64,000 nucleotides of DNA, taken from NCBI GenBank assembly GCA_023399215.1, contig JAEWQJ010000016.1, forward strand, positions 1 to 64,000, in the 5' to 3' direction. This document shows positions 46,039-54,026 of this stretch, piece after piece. The DNA comes from Methanobacteriota archaeon. Lineage in GTDB: Archaea; Halobacteriota; Methanosarcinia; Methanosarcinales; Methanosarcinaceae. A program made the position numbers and the translations under genes. The notes beneath the pieces were generated by a model. It ran no database searches, was not told where the DNA came from, and was given only the letters and a program-made list of their open reading frames with translations. Positions within the stretch are counted from its first letter, which is position 1, and each line of letters opens with the position of its first letter.

Positions 46039-46056
46039 GTTTAAGGGGGAATTGGG

Positions 46057-46605
46057 CTGAAAGAAGAGGAAGCCACTGAAGAAGGCATCACCGATGAATT
46101 GGTGGACAAAGTCTACAGGCGTTTGAATGACCAGGTCGAAAAGTCGGGATATCATCTCAACCCTGACGTTGAGTTCACAAAAGATCTTGTATGGGGGCTG
46201 CTCGCAAACGAGAGACGGTACGGCTACTGGTCCTGTCCATGCCGGCTTTCTGCCAACAACCTGGAAGAGGACCTGGATATTGTCTGTCCCTGCTACTATA
46301 GAGATCCTGACCTGAATGATTACGGAGCCTGTTACTGTGCACTTTACGTTTCGGACGAGGTTATCCGGGGAGAAAGAAAAGTAGAATCGATTCCTGAAAG
46401 GCGCCCTCCGAAAGAGCAGAGGGACGCCGAAAGAGACGAAGAAAAGAAAAGAGCCGAGATGATGGAAACTATGGAATTTACAGGGAAACTTTCAAAACCG
46501 GTGTGGAGATGTAAGGTTTGCGGATATCTCTGTGCCATGGATGAACCGCCTGGTGTCTGTCCTATCTGTAAAGCGAAAAAGGAAAGATTTGAACGATTTA
46601 TATAA
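46057..46605 (+). CDS. Ferredoxin:disulfide reductase (FTR catalytic subunit fused to rubredoxin), apparent CTG start
   Basis: Passes electrons from ferredoxin to the NrdH disulfide. The FTR-beta core has WSCPCRLS, DIVCPCYYRD and GACYCALY (CPC, CPC, CYC), ligands of the 4Fe-4S cluster and active disulfide. A Lys/Glu linker leads to a C-terminal rubredoxin-type zinc/iron finger (WRCKVCGYLC and GVCPICKAKK). A TTG at 46099 is possible, but AAGGGGG at 46043-46049 with a 7-nt spacer points to CTG at 46057, adding KEEEATEEGITDEL. The region before the TTG (GAATTG) has no site. Forms an operon with nrdH. Assignment to FDR is strong, the start moderately so. Confidence 0.85.
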   Translation: MKEEEATEEGITDELVDKVYRRLNDQVEKSGYHLNPDVEFTKDLVWGLLANERRYGYWSCPCRLSANNLEEDLDIVCPCYYRDPDLNDYGACYCALYVSDEVIRGERKVESIPERRPPKEQRDAERDEEKKRAEMMETMEFTGKLSKPVWRCKVCGYLCAMDEPPGVCPICKAKKERFERFI

Positions 46606-46635
46606 GTTTTTTCCTATAGTTTTCTTTTTTTCAAT

Positions 46636-46690
46636 GAGCTGATACCAGAACTCAAAATTACTTCTCTGAATCCAGGATCCCAAATAATCA
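46636..46690. mobile_element. Solitary MITE end
   Basis: GAGCTGATACCAGAACTCAA followed by AATTACTTCTCTGAATCC matches the left end of the element at 63758-63900 (about 35 of 39 positions). No matching right end was found nearby, so this is a half element. Confidence 0.55.
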
Positions 46691-46749
46691 ATCGATTTCT
46701 GATTATGAATCTAATTTTGCTAATTTTGAAATTTTACTAATAAGTCGAT

Positions 46750-46970
46750 AATGAGAACATCTGCTTGAGGCTTTAACTTCAAGATCTCAGCTGTCACATC
46801 GCCCAGACCACAAGATCAATTATCTTGGGATTCATTGGCCCTAGTTCGATTGCCACCTTTGAAATAATTGACAATATTTCTTTCCTTTCAGGTATAATTA
46901 TATCAGCTGTCTGGGAATATTTTTCAGCAGCTTCTGGGTGAGCCCATCCTTCTTATTTCTCTTTTTCCAT
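46750..46970 (-). pseudogene. N-terminal fragment of a class I SAM methyltransferase
   Basis: From ATG 46970 (AAGGAG upstream) the frame reads MEKEK, a stop, then GWAHPEAAEKYSQTADIIIP and SIISKVAIELGPMNPKIIDL. After a small deletion it resumes as GLGDVTAEILKLKPQADVL. Together these reconstruct the methyltransferase motif I (IIDLGCGLGDVTAEIL), in which about 4 bases are missing. The C-terminal half is absent. Confidence 0.65.
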
Positions 46971-47073
46971 AGCCAGTAATATCTCCTTAATTAGTTCTAA
47001 AGTCCAGCTATAATATTATTGAGCTAATCTCAAAACTCAAAATACTTTTCTATAAAATTATTTTTGGATAAGT

Positions 47074-48006
47074 TCAATAAATAAGGTACTGAATGATATA
47101 TCCCGCTGAGACGCTTATACCAAACAGTAGAAGCAATATAACCAACACATTTTTTTTGTCTTTTTCCTCTTTAAGCAGGACTAATAATCCTACACCTCCG
47201 CTGACGCAGAGCCCGGCAATCACTGAGCCATAAGCGATAACACCTTTGAGATATAGCATCGTTATTGCGACAGAAGCAGCACAATTTGGAATAAGCCCAA
47301 ATAACGCCACTAAAAACGGTTGGAAAACACTATGCATTAAAAATATTTTTTCAAAAGTTTCCTCCCCCATTTGAGCGATAGCAAAACTTATTGCAAACGA
47401 AACACCAAAAATAAATATAAAAACCTTGATTGTATGGATTATAGGGTGAAAGATAATCTCTTTTGGATTAAATTCTGTTGATGAAGGGCTTGTGCTGTGA
47501 CCACAACAAGCTTTTTCTTCCAGGATTGTTTCGTGGTTATGATATTCGTTATCGTGACCTTCTGCATATGCCTTAATGTGGGCTAAGGTCTTTTTGTTTG
47601 ATTCCTTAAACGCGAAATCAACAGCATATCCACCGATTAGAGCGATAATAATTTTTGTTATTATCAAAGGCACAATAATTTTAGCATTTTCCGGTTGAGA
47701 TAGAATTACCGGAATTGCTTCGTCTGAAGTGGACAGATAAACTGCAAGCAAAGTGCCAATAGTGATTAATCTTTGCGTGTATAGAGCCGAAGCGACAACG
47801 GATATGCCGCACTGAGGAAAACTACCTGTCACCGCTCCTATGGCAGGTCCAAGTACTCCAGCCTTTTGTACCGTTTCCCTGATATTATTTGCATATTTAT
47901 ATTCAACTAACTCAGTTCCAACAAAAATAATAAAAAGTAACGGAATCATTTTTGCGCTGTCTGTTAAAGCATCTAAGAAAATATCAAACAAATAATCTGC
48001 TTCCAT
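47074..48006 (-). CDS. Putative heavy-metal/arsenic exporter (10-TM ArsP_2-like)
   Basis: 310-residue integral membrane protein with about ten hydrophobic segments arranged as two repeats. Each half has a conserved re-entrant-type motif: TGSFPQCGISVVASALYTQR and FGLIPNCAASVAITMLYLKG (Pro-x-Cys-Gly/Ala). A His/Cys-rich cytoplasmic loop (YAEGHDNEYHNHETILEEKA followed by CCGHS) sits in the middle, likely metal-sensing or metal-binding. ATG with AGAGG. Annotated in relatives as a manganese or heavy-metal exporter; the metal is unknown. Confidence 0.75.
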   Translation of the reverse strand: MEADYLFDIFLDALTDSAKMIPLLFIIFVGTELVEYKYANNIRETVQKAGVLGPAIGAVTGSFPQCGISVVASALYTQRLITIGTLLAVYLSTSDEAIPVILSQPENAKIIVPLIITKIIIALIGGYAVDFAFKESNKKTLAHIKAYAEGHDNEYHNHETILEEKACCGHSTSPSSTEFNPKEIIFHPIIHTIKVFIFIFGVSFAISFAIAQMGEETFEKIFLMHSVFQPFLVALFGLIPNCAASVAITMLYLKGVIAYGSVIAGLCVSGGVGLLVLLKEEKDKKNVLVILLLLFGISVSAGYIIQYLIY

Positions 48007-48358
48007 CTAATGGGCCTCTACTTCGATTTAGTTTACCATTTTTTTCGGGCTTTCTGGGTCTTCACTCCACCAAATTTGGGAAGTAAACCTCAGTAACCTT
48101 TCACACTTCATCTATTTTGTCAATAACCTATTCTCTTAGTGAATCCTGGTCTGGAATTTTGTTGAATTTTCGTGTTTGATATTATCTTTATGCGACAACT
48201 AAGATGGTTAAGAGAAACTCTTTCTAATGCGATGTTCTTGAGGCGCTCTTTAATATGTAATTAAAATTTTATAAATGTATGCAATTTATGTAAAAATAAA
48301 GCTCTGTAATAATAAGGTTTATCCGCTATAAAAAAACATTATCGATTGGGGGAATTTT
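48007..48358. other. Spacer with the promoter region of the nitroreductase
   Basis: No gene is supported. AT-rich sequence with TTTATAAATGTATGC (48269-48283) upstream of the nitroreductase. The exporter transcript would start on the minus strand near 48030-48080. Confidence 0.35.
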
Positions 48359-48868
48359 ATGGAAACAATGGACGCAATTTTAACCCGAAGAAGTATCCGA
48401 AAGTATTTGCCAGACCCGGTAAAACGGGATGTGATTGAGAATGTTTTAAAAGCCGGAATGAATGCACCGTCCGCAGGAGATGAACAGCCCTGGCATTTCA
48501 TTATAATCGATCAACATGATCTGCTTGAGAAAATCTCAGAGGTACATCCATATGCAAAGATGCTTAAGGGTACTCCAGCTGCAGTGCTTGTCTGTGTGGA
48601 TCAGCACGCTCCAAAATTTAACGATTTCTGGATACAGGACTGTTCGGCTGCAAGTCAAAATATGCTGCTTGCCGCCCACGATTTAGGGCTTGGTGCCGTC
48701 TGGATTGGGGTTTATCCTGTTGAAACGATGATTCAGGAACTCAGGGATTTGTTAAATATTCCGGCGCATGTAGCTCCGTTTTCGATTATTGCTCTGGGTT
48801 ATCCGGCAGAGGAAAAATCAGGCAGGATGAGGTATGATACCTCCAGAATCCATAATAATTCCTGGTAA
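48359..48868 (+). CDS. Nitroreductase-family FMN oxidoreductase
   Basis: 169 residues: ILTRRSIRKYLPDPVKRDVI (FMN phosphate site Arg-Arg-Ser-Ile-Arg), KAGMNAPSAGDEQPWHFIII, IQDCSAASQNMLLAAHDLGL and ALGYPAEEKSGRMRYD. It is the short, single-domain type and probably a homodimer. The reductant could be F420H2- or NAD(P)H-linked via another protein. ATG with GGGGGAATTTT upstream (GGGGG, 6 nt). Single gene. Confidence 0.88.
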   Translation: METMDAILTRRSIRKYLPDPVKRDVIENVLKAGMNAPSAGDEQPWHFIIIDQHDLLEKISEVHPYAKMLKGTPAAVLVCVDQHAPKFNDFWIQDCSAASQNMLLAAHDLGLGAVWIGVYPVETMIQELRDLLNIPAHVAPFSIIALGYPAEEKSGRMRYDTSRIHNNSW

Positions 48869-49089
48869 AATTTCTCGAACCCGAGTCCGAGTCCAGAACA
48901 ATGCCTGACCGAAATCGTGCAGCCTTCCAGCTAAATTTTCGGAGGCGTGTGTGTTACTGAAAGGTATGGTTTATACAATTATTATTTTCACTGAAGCTTT
49001 CCTTTATTTTTAATTCTTTTTAGTTAAATTTTAATATTTGTTTTAAATAATTTTTTGGAAAGATCATCCGATTAAAGAGAGAGAATTAA
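48869..49089. other. Spacer
   Basis: AT-rich. No gene, and no feature beyond the repeats that follow. Confidence 0.35.
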
Positions 49090-49235
49090 GTGCAAAATTA
49101 AACAGCAGTGTAAATAAAGTACAAAATTAAACAGCAGTGTAAATAAAGTGCAAAATTAAACAGCAATCTAAATTAAGTACAAAATTAAGCAGCAATCTAA
49201 ATTAAGTACAAAACTAATCAATAGTGTAAAGAGGG
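49090..49235. repeat. Five 29-bp tandem repeats abutting a start codon
   Basis: The unit GTACAAAATTAAACAGCAGT plus GTAAATAAA repeats at 49092, 49121, 49150, 49179 and 49208 (positions of the ACAAAAT/GCAAAAT core), exactly 29 bp apart. The array ends in AGAGGG just before ATG 49243, so it lies in the 5' UTR or promoter of the polymer-forming protein gene. Copy number may tune expression. Confidence 0.85.
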
Positions 49236-49242
49236 CTGATTT

Positions 49243-50307
49243 ATGGAAAAGAAGCTGGTATCAGGGCTTATTTTACTTATAATACTTTTTACTGCACTGC
49301 CTTATTCAGCAGTAGCTGCCGATGAGAATTTTCTTAAACATACAAGCTCAGGAAATACCTTTGGGGGTGGTGAGGACCTTCAGATCGACCAGGACATTCC
49401 GGGAGACCTGGTGCTTGCCGGGTCCCAAATTGAAGTAAACGGGAACACAGGAGGTAATTTCCTGGGTGCAGGCGGGGAGATAATTGTTAATGGAAACGTT
49501 TCAGGAAACATTCTCGCACTTGGAGGCTCCGTAAGGGTAAATGGAAATGTAGGTGGAGATGTGGCAGCGCTAGGTGGCCAGATTGTTCTTTCTCGGGACA
49601 GTGTGGTTAAAGGTGATATTCTGCTTGGCGGAGGGGAAGTAACACTCAACGGGATAGTTAATGGAAATGGGGACGTCTCGACAGGAACCCTCAAAACCGG
49701 AGATGACTTCAAGCTTAAAGGAAATCTTGCACTCCAAGCCAATAATTATCCATCCAATCTGAACGATAAAGTTGGCGGAAATCTGAATATTACACAGGTA
49801 AATACAAAGGAAGAAAAGCATGAAAGTGTTTTCGAAGGGTTTAGCATTTTCTCTTTCATCCTGAGACTGCTCGCGTCCCTGGCTCTGGGCATGGTCCTGA
49901 TCTACCTTTTCCCGGGGTTCGTAGGTGGAGTTGCGGAACTCGTAAAAGATTCACCTATTAAGGCAGGATTACTGGGTTTTCTAACTCTAATTTTCCTTCC
50001 AGTACTTTCGATAATCCTGCTTATTACTTTCTTTGGGTGGAGCCTTTCGATCCTGATTATCCTGCTTCTGATACTTGCGCTTCTTATCGCGACAGTGCCT
50101 GTGAAACTGCTTGCAGGCAAGATAATCTATAATAAAATCTTAAAAAAGGAAGCGGGAAAACTGATGTACTATCTTGTTGGGACAGTCCTGTTTGCAATTA
50201 TATACGAAATTCCTTTCCTGGGAGGGCTTGTAAGTTTTATTGCCCTCATTATTGGGTTAGGGGCAATAGTAGTATGGCTTGCGACTCGTGCCAGACCAAC
50301 TGTTTAA
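49243..50307 (+). CDS. Exported polymer-forming (bactofilin-like) protein with four TM segments
   Basis: 354 residues. A signal peptide (residues 1-25, VSGLILLIILFTALPYSAVA) leads to a beta-helical domain of about 130 residues made of repeats of the type VNGNVSGNILALGGSVRVNG and VNGNVGGDVAALGGQIV, as in bactofilin/DUF583 polymer-forming domains. Four C-terminal membrane segments follow (FILRLLASLALGMVLIYLF, LGFLTLIFLPVLSIILLITF, ILIILLLILALLIATVPV, LVGTVLFAIIYEIPFLGGLV). It probably forms a surface-exposed membrane-linked scaffold. ATG with AGAGGG. Function inferred from fold. Confidence 0.8.
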   Translation: MEKKLVSGLILLIILFTALPYSAVAADENFLKHTSSGNTFGGGEDLQIDQDIPGDLVLAGSQIEVNGNTGGNFLGAGGEIIVNGNVSGNILALGGSVRVNGNVGGDVAALGGQIVLSRDSVVKGDILLGGGEVTLNGIVNGNGDVSTGTLKTGDDFKLKGNLALQANNYPSNLNDKVGGNLNITQVNTKEEKHESVFEGFSIFSFILRLLASLALGMVLIYLFPGFVGGVAELVKDSPIKAGLLGFLTLIFLPVLSIILLITFFGWSLSILIILLLILALLIATVPVKLLAGKIIYNKILKKEAGKLMYYLVGTVLFAIIYEIPFLGGLVSFIALIIGLGAIVVWLATRARPTV

Positions 50308-50482
50308 GCGGGTGAATTTTCTAAGAGGAAAAATTTCAAGTTTTCTCATTCAGGTGACTTCAGGCAGATTTTCAAAAAACTTGAGAAAACTAAAAAATTT
50401 ATAGGAAATCAAGAAATATGGAGAAAATAGGGGAATTTGGAGAAAATCAGGGAATTTGAGTCATGAATAGACTCATTATTTA
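50308..50482. other. Spacer downstream of the polymer-forming gene
   Basis: Contains imperfect duplications (GGAATTTGGAGAAAAT twice at about 50417-50460). No gene. Confidence 0.4.
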
Positions 50483-50612
50483 GGGCCTATCTGAAAAGTA
50501 GTTACCTGCTGTAACTTACAATCAGCAATATGTAAAACCAGAATGGATAGCTGGATATCACAGCTCGATTGTGATTTTTCAACATGTACTACTGACTTTT
50601 CGGATAGGCTCT
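50483..50612. mobile_element. MITE with IS5-type ends
   Basis: The left end GGGCCTATCTGAAAAGTAGT and the reverse complement of the right end GAGCCTATCCGAAAAGTCAGT match at nearly all positions. TTA lies directly outside both ends, a likely 3-bp target duplication. The inverted repeat is the same as the surviving end of the IS5-family relic at 14871, so this 130-bp element was probably mobilised by that transposase. No coding capacity. Confidence 0.8.
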
Positions 50613-50890
50613 TAATGAGTTATAAGCAAACAGTATCTATCAAATCAAGAATGTGTAGTGTAGCGTAGCGAAAAAGACCTCGTGCAGTTTACAATATAAC
50701 CTTAAAAAGTCTCCACTTCCCTTTAATTTCAAAGCAAAACTCGAGAAATTCAGATTTTGAGGCAATAGTTGTTTTTCCAAATGATCTTAACAGAACACAG
50801 TGATAGTCTAAATCGAAAATTGAGTTCTGCTGAACTGACTAATTAAACCTATTTTTAAAATGGAATATTTTACCGGGAGGACCATAAGTG

Positions 50891-51294
50891 CATGAATCAA
50901 CAAGCTTCACGACTACAAATGAAACTACCATGAAAAGAAAAGGACCCAGTAAAATGGCCGAGGGAATTACCCTCCACCGAGTCGATGAATCAAATAAGTC
51001 CGAAGAATAACGGATATTTTATGATCCGTATGCCATTCGCTTCATCAATCCGAAAATTCTGGAATTTATTCGCAGTGATCCTGAGAAGTCAAGAGCTGAG
51101 ACTAAGCGATACGATCGTTTTCTGCCTGGTACAATCAATTCCGTAGTGACCAGGGTTCAGGTATTTTGACGATTTCGTAAAGAAGTCGATAGATGAAGGA
51201 CTTGAGCAGCTAGTCATCATGGGTGCGGAATACGACCCAGAGCATACAGGATCGAAGGACTGAAAAGCATAAAGGTGTTCGAAAATGAACTTTA
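50891..51294 (+). pseudogene. Decayed LCM-type SAM methyltransferase, copy 1
   Basis: Frames read MKRKGPSKMAEGITLHRVDE, stop (TAA), RIFYDPYAIRFINPKILEFI, KRYDRFLPGTINSVVTRVQ, then after frame changes DEGLEQLVIMGAEYDP and RAYRIEGLKSIKVFEN. This matches the first 130 residues of the intact gene at 56537. The rest is missing. Disabled by one stop, at least two frameshifts and a 3' deletion. Confidence 0.85.
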
Positions 51295-51683
51295 GGTTTC
51301 GATACATTTACTTCGTAAATCAGAGAGCTAAAGGTTTTAATGTTTGAGAATCAAGTGCAAGAGTCAGTTTCATGCTGATAAAGAAACCTCTATGGGTTGA
51401 ATGTCACTATTTGTATTATTTGTTTTTCTGTATTATTTGTTTTTCCAGACTTTCTTTGGCAATCTTTTTTGCATTTCAGTCCAGGTTAAGGTTTATGTCG
51501 GTGCTGTCAATACTGGGGCCTGAAAAATGACTTGAAATTAAAAAACAAATTGATGCTTTATTTCACAAAATACCGCATATTGAGTTTTTTATTCAAAAAA
51601 TACGTATAATTTTTGTTTAAAAATCTGTTTAATATAATTTAAAACCGTAAAACTTAATTATAAGGGCTTATAAATCTCTTCTG
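51295..51683. other. Spacer without a supported gene
   Basis: About 390 bases of AT-rich sequence following the methyltransferase relic. No ORF, hairpin or array was found. Confidence 0.35.
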
Positions 51684-51988
51684 ATGACTACTCGTGAAAC
51701 ATCTGCTTATCCAATTGAACGAAGATTTCAAATGGAAATTGTTTTTTGAGATATTAGACTTTTTAATTTTGCCTAACCAGTCAGATCTTTTCACAGTACG
51801 AAATATTGTCTCTTGATAAACCAATACCTGTTCTGAAAATCGTCATTCTGAGAATGTATTTTTGCCTGAAGATTTCTTATGTAGTCAGAGAACTGGAAGA
51901 AAAGAAAAAGTTGCGAAAATTCATGAGAATCAAGTCAGTTCTTTCTGAAGATATTGTTACCGAAGTATATTTTCCTGTAAGAAAATAG
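51684..51988 (+). pseudogene. N-terminal transposase fragment (DUF772-like)
   Basis: ATG 51684 gives MTTRETSAYPIERRFQMEIV. After a frameshift near 51747 it reads EILDFLILPNQSDLF, and after another LDKPIPVLKIVILRMYFCLK and VVRELEEKKKLRKFMRIKSV, ending at 51988. This is the N-terminal helical domain seen in IS5/IS1182-like transposases. The DDE domain is absent. Confidence 0.6.
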
Positions 51989-52072
51989 TAGCAAGACCTG
52001 ATATTTTCCTTAACGCTCGCCGAACGAAACAAAAAGAACGAAATAAAAAATGTATTTTAGGAGGTATTTATA

Positions 52073-52731
52073 ATGCAAAGAAACTACTGGCTAACTACAG
52101 AATGGCAAGCTGTAAACCCGGCAACCTTGAGAATGGACTCTGAAAAGCTTTCAGAGCTTGAACCTATGATAAAATCTGAATACAGCAATATAAATGGTAT
52201 TGTTATTGTGAGAAATGGATATATTGCTTATGAAAAATATTATAATGGCTATTGCCTGAATGATACTCACCATATGATATCTGTAACGAAAAGCATAATA
52301 TCTGCCCTCATTGGTATCGCTATAGATGCTGGATATATTAAAAGTATAGACCAGAAGGTGCTGGGTTTTTTCCCCGAATACATTCCTGATGATGAAAGCG
52401 AAAATATACAGAAAATAACTATACGTCATCTTCTTACTATGATCGCCCCCTATTCTTTTGAAGACTGGCATGAACCTTTTGATAAGCTGTGTACATCACC
52501 TGACTGGGTGAGATATATTTTGGATATGCTGTGGGGCAAGGTGGAAACATTGGGACCTTTAAGTATTCCAGCGCCGGAGCGCACCTTCTTTCAACCATCA
52601 TCACTCATAGCACAGGAAAAAGCGCCCGTGAGTTTGCCAACGAATTAGCAATTGCATCAGAGTTCGTTATTAATCCTCACGATAGGTGGACACTGATTAA
52701 AGACCATATCATCCCGGCTATAATAGACTAA
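52073..52731 (+). pseudogene. Broken serine hydrolase (class C beta-lactamase/PBP-like)
   Basis: Starts intact with a good AGGAGG site: VNPATLRMDSEKLSELEPMI, then the nucleophile motif MISVTKSIISALIGIAIDAG (S-x-x-K at residues 70-73). At about 52535 the frame shifts; the second frame carries the YSSAGAHLLSTIITHSTGKS (Y-x-S/N) motif. After FANEL it jumps to a C-terminal piece (VINPHDRWTLIKDHIIPAI), so roughly 100 residues between are deleted. The product would be non-functional. Confidence 0.8.
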
Positions 52732-53038
52732 ACTTATTACCACCAAGCCTGGCAAAGATATTCTACTGTACCTAATCTCGGAAAATTAATTGATAGATAT
52801 GAGCCTATTCGAAAAGTTCAAAATGAGCAAGGAATTTTCCTTCCACCTAATCGATGAATCGCTCAAGTTTAATAAAGAACGGATCTGTCATAATGAAGAA
52901 CTCCAGGACATAATTTTATTTTTCAATAGTCTCACTCCTGGACGGACAGCAATTATGCCTTTTCAGGCTTTTTCAGCCTTAACATGAATGATCAATGTAA
53001 AAACAGAAACCTTATATTGTCTGACTCACATTCTTATA
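52732..53038. other. Spacer with an isolated transposon-end-like sequence
   Basis: GAGCCTATTCGAAAAGT at 52801-52817 equals the IS5-type terminal repeat at 16 of 17 positions. It is followed by a 60-codon frame (SLFEKFKMSKEFSFHLIDES) that I could not identify. No second end was found. Confidence 0.4.
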
Positions 53039-53053
53039 ATGACTGATAGTCAT
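53039..53053. promoter_or_regulatory. Candidate operator for the TetR-type gene
   Basis: ATGACTGATAGTCAT, an inverted repeat with 6-bp arms and a 3-bp centre, lies between a TATA-like TTATATT (about 53011-53017) and the TetR start codon at 53085. Its location and symmetry suit autoregulation. Confidence 0.45.
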
Positions 53054-53084
53054 ATATTGGGTATTGGTCATAATGGTGAAGATA

Positions 53085-53765
53085 ATGGCAACCGCTGACA
53101 GAAAAGAAAGAGAAAAGGAACAAAGGAAGAATGCTATTATCGATGCCGCTGAGAAGTTGTTTTTCTCCAGGGGCTTCGATAACGTCTCTATGGAAGAAAT
53201 AGCAAAAGAAGTGGAACTTGGCAAAGGTACGCTTTATCTTTACTTTAAAAACAAAGACTCTCTGTTTTTTGCCATCACTCTACGCAAGATGCGTAAAATG
53301 CATGAAATTTTGGTAGAGTGCGTAGAGCTGAAAATATCGGGCCGGGAAAAATATAGGTTGATAGGAAAAAAATACTTCGAATTCGTCCGGGAAAACAAGG
53401 AATACTATCGGATGATCTGTGCCACTGGACCGAAACTGTTCAGGAAGAAAGAAAACGATGATATGAAAGCGCTCATGGAGCAGCTAAAAGATGACTTTTT
53501 CCTTAGCCGGGATGTGCTTAAGGAAGGAGTGGAAGACGGAACGATAAGAAACGATATCGATCCATTTGAAATGTCTTTTATCATGAACCTTATGTGCAAC
53601 AGCGTCATCTGCATGGATCCTAACTATAAAAAAATTATGGAAATCGGAGGGATCAACTACGATCAGTTTGTAAAGGATTTCCTCCTCTTTATCGGCAACG
53701 CCCTCGATAAACGTCCAGATGCGGATGAAAGAAGTTTAGATGGCAGTGCCATAGATAAACCCTGA
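53085..53765 (+). CDS. TetR/AcrR-family transcriptional regulator
   Basis: 226 residues. The N-terminal HTH (AIIDAAEKLFFSRGFDNVSM, EEIAKEVELGKGTLYLYFKN) is canonical TetR. The C-terminal ligand domain (helical, residues 70-215) has KKYFEFVRENKEYYRMICAT. Start ATG 53085 with GGTGA 5 nt upstream; earlier in-frame TTG/ATG codons have no site. It is followed by the alpha/beta-hydrolase scrap and the methyltransferase, all on the plus strand, so it may control those. The effector is unknown. Confidence 0.9.
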   Translation: MATADRKEREKEQRKNAIIDAAEKLFFSRGFDNVSMEEIAKEVELGKGTLYLYFKNKDSLFFAITLRKMRKMHEILVECVELKISGREKYRLIGKKYFEFVRENKEYYRMICATGPKLFRKKENDDMKALMEQLKDDFFLSRDVLKEGVEDGTIRNDIDPFEMSFIMNLMCNSVICMDPNYKKIMEIGGINYDQFVKDFLLFIGNALDKRPDADERSLDGSAIDKP

Positions 53766-53903
53766 TTCTATTCCTTCCCGGAAATAAGAAAAGAGAGAAA
53801 GACCGGGCTTGTATTAGGATAGCGGATGCTATTGAATGTCATCAAAAAATGATTGATAACGAAAGAGTGATCGATAACGAAAAAGTGATCGAGGCGAGAA
53901 AAC

Positions 53904-54026
53904 ATGCCAACTGAAAAAGTAAAAGATATCAATATGTACTACGAGATCCACGGCGAAGGTGAATCGATGACTGTCCTTTGCGATCAGATAGTAAGGAGAG
54001 CTGGATATGCAGCAAACAAACAATAG
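53904..54026 (+). pseudogene. Alpha/beta-hydrolase N-terminal stub
   Basis: ATG 53904 gives MPTEKVKDINMYYEIHGEGE, the classical start of small alpha/beta hydrolases (strand beta1-beta2 before the HGxP oxyanion loop), then runs into unrelated sequence and stops at 54026 inside the next gene. Only about 20 residues are family-like. Probably a deletion fused it to the methyltransferase upstream region. The segment 53840-53895 has GTGATCGATAACGAAAAA-type direct repeats. Confidence 0.6.

Noticed and set aside
49090..49235. Possible CRISPR (29-bp repeats)
   Set aside because: Repeats are head-to-tail with no spacers between them and no cas genes nearby.
50640..50830. Possible TnpB fragment (AIVVFPNDLN resembling YVAVVFPDDEL of the first gene)
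   Set aside because: Only about ten residues agree and the flanks do not; too short to support.
50960..51300. Possible pyrrolysine read-through in the methyltransferase-like frame
   Set aside because: The in-frame stop is TAA, not TAG, and further frameshifts follow; it is a pseudogene.
52790..52987. 65-codon plus-strand frame after the serine hydrolase relic
   Set aside because: Unrecognised, no ribosome-binding site; it overlaps a transposon-end-like sequence and is probably debris.
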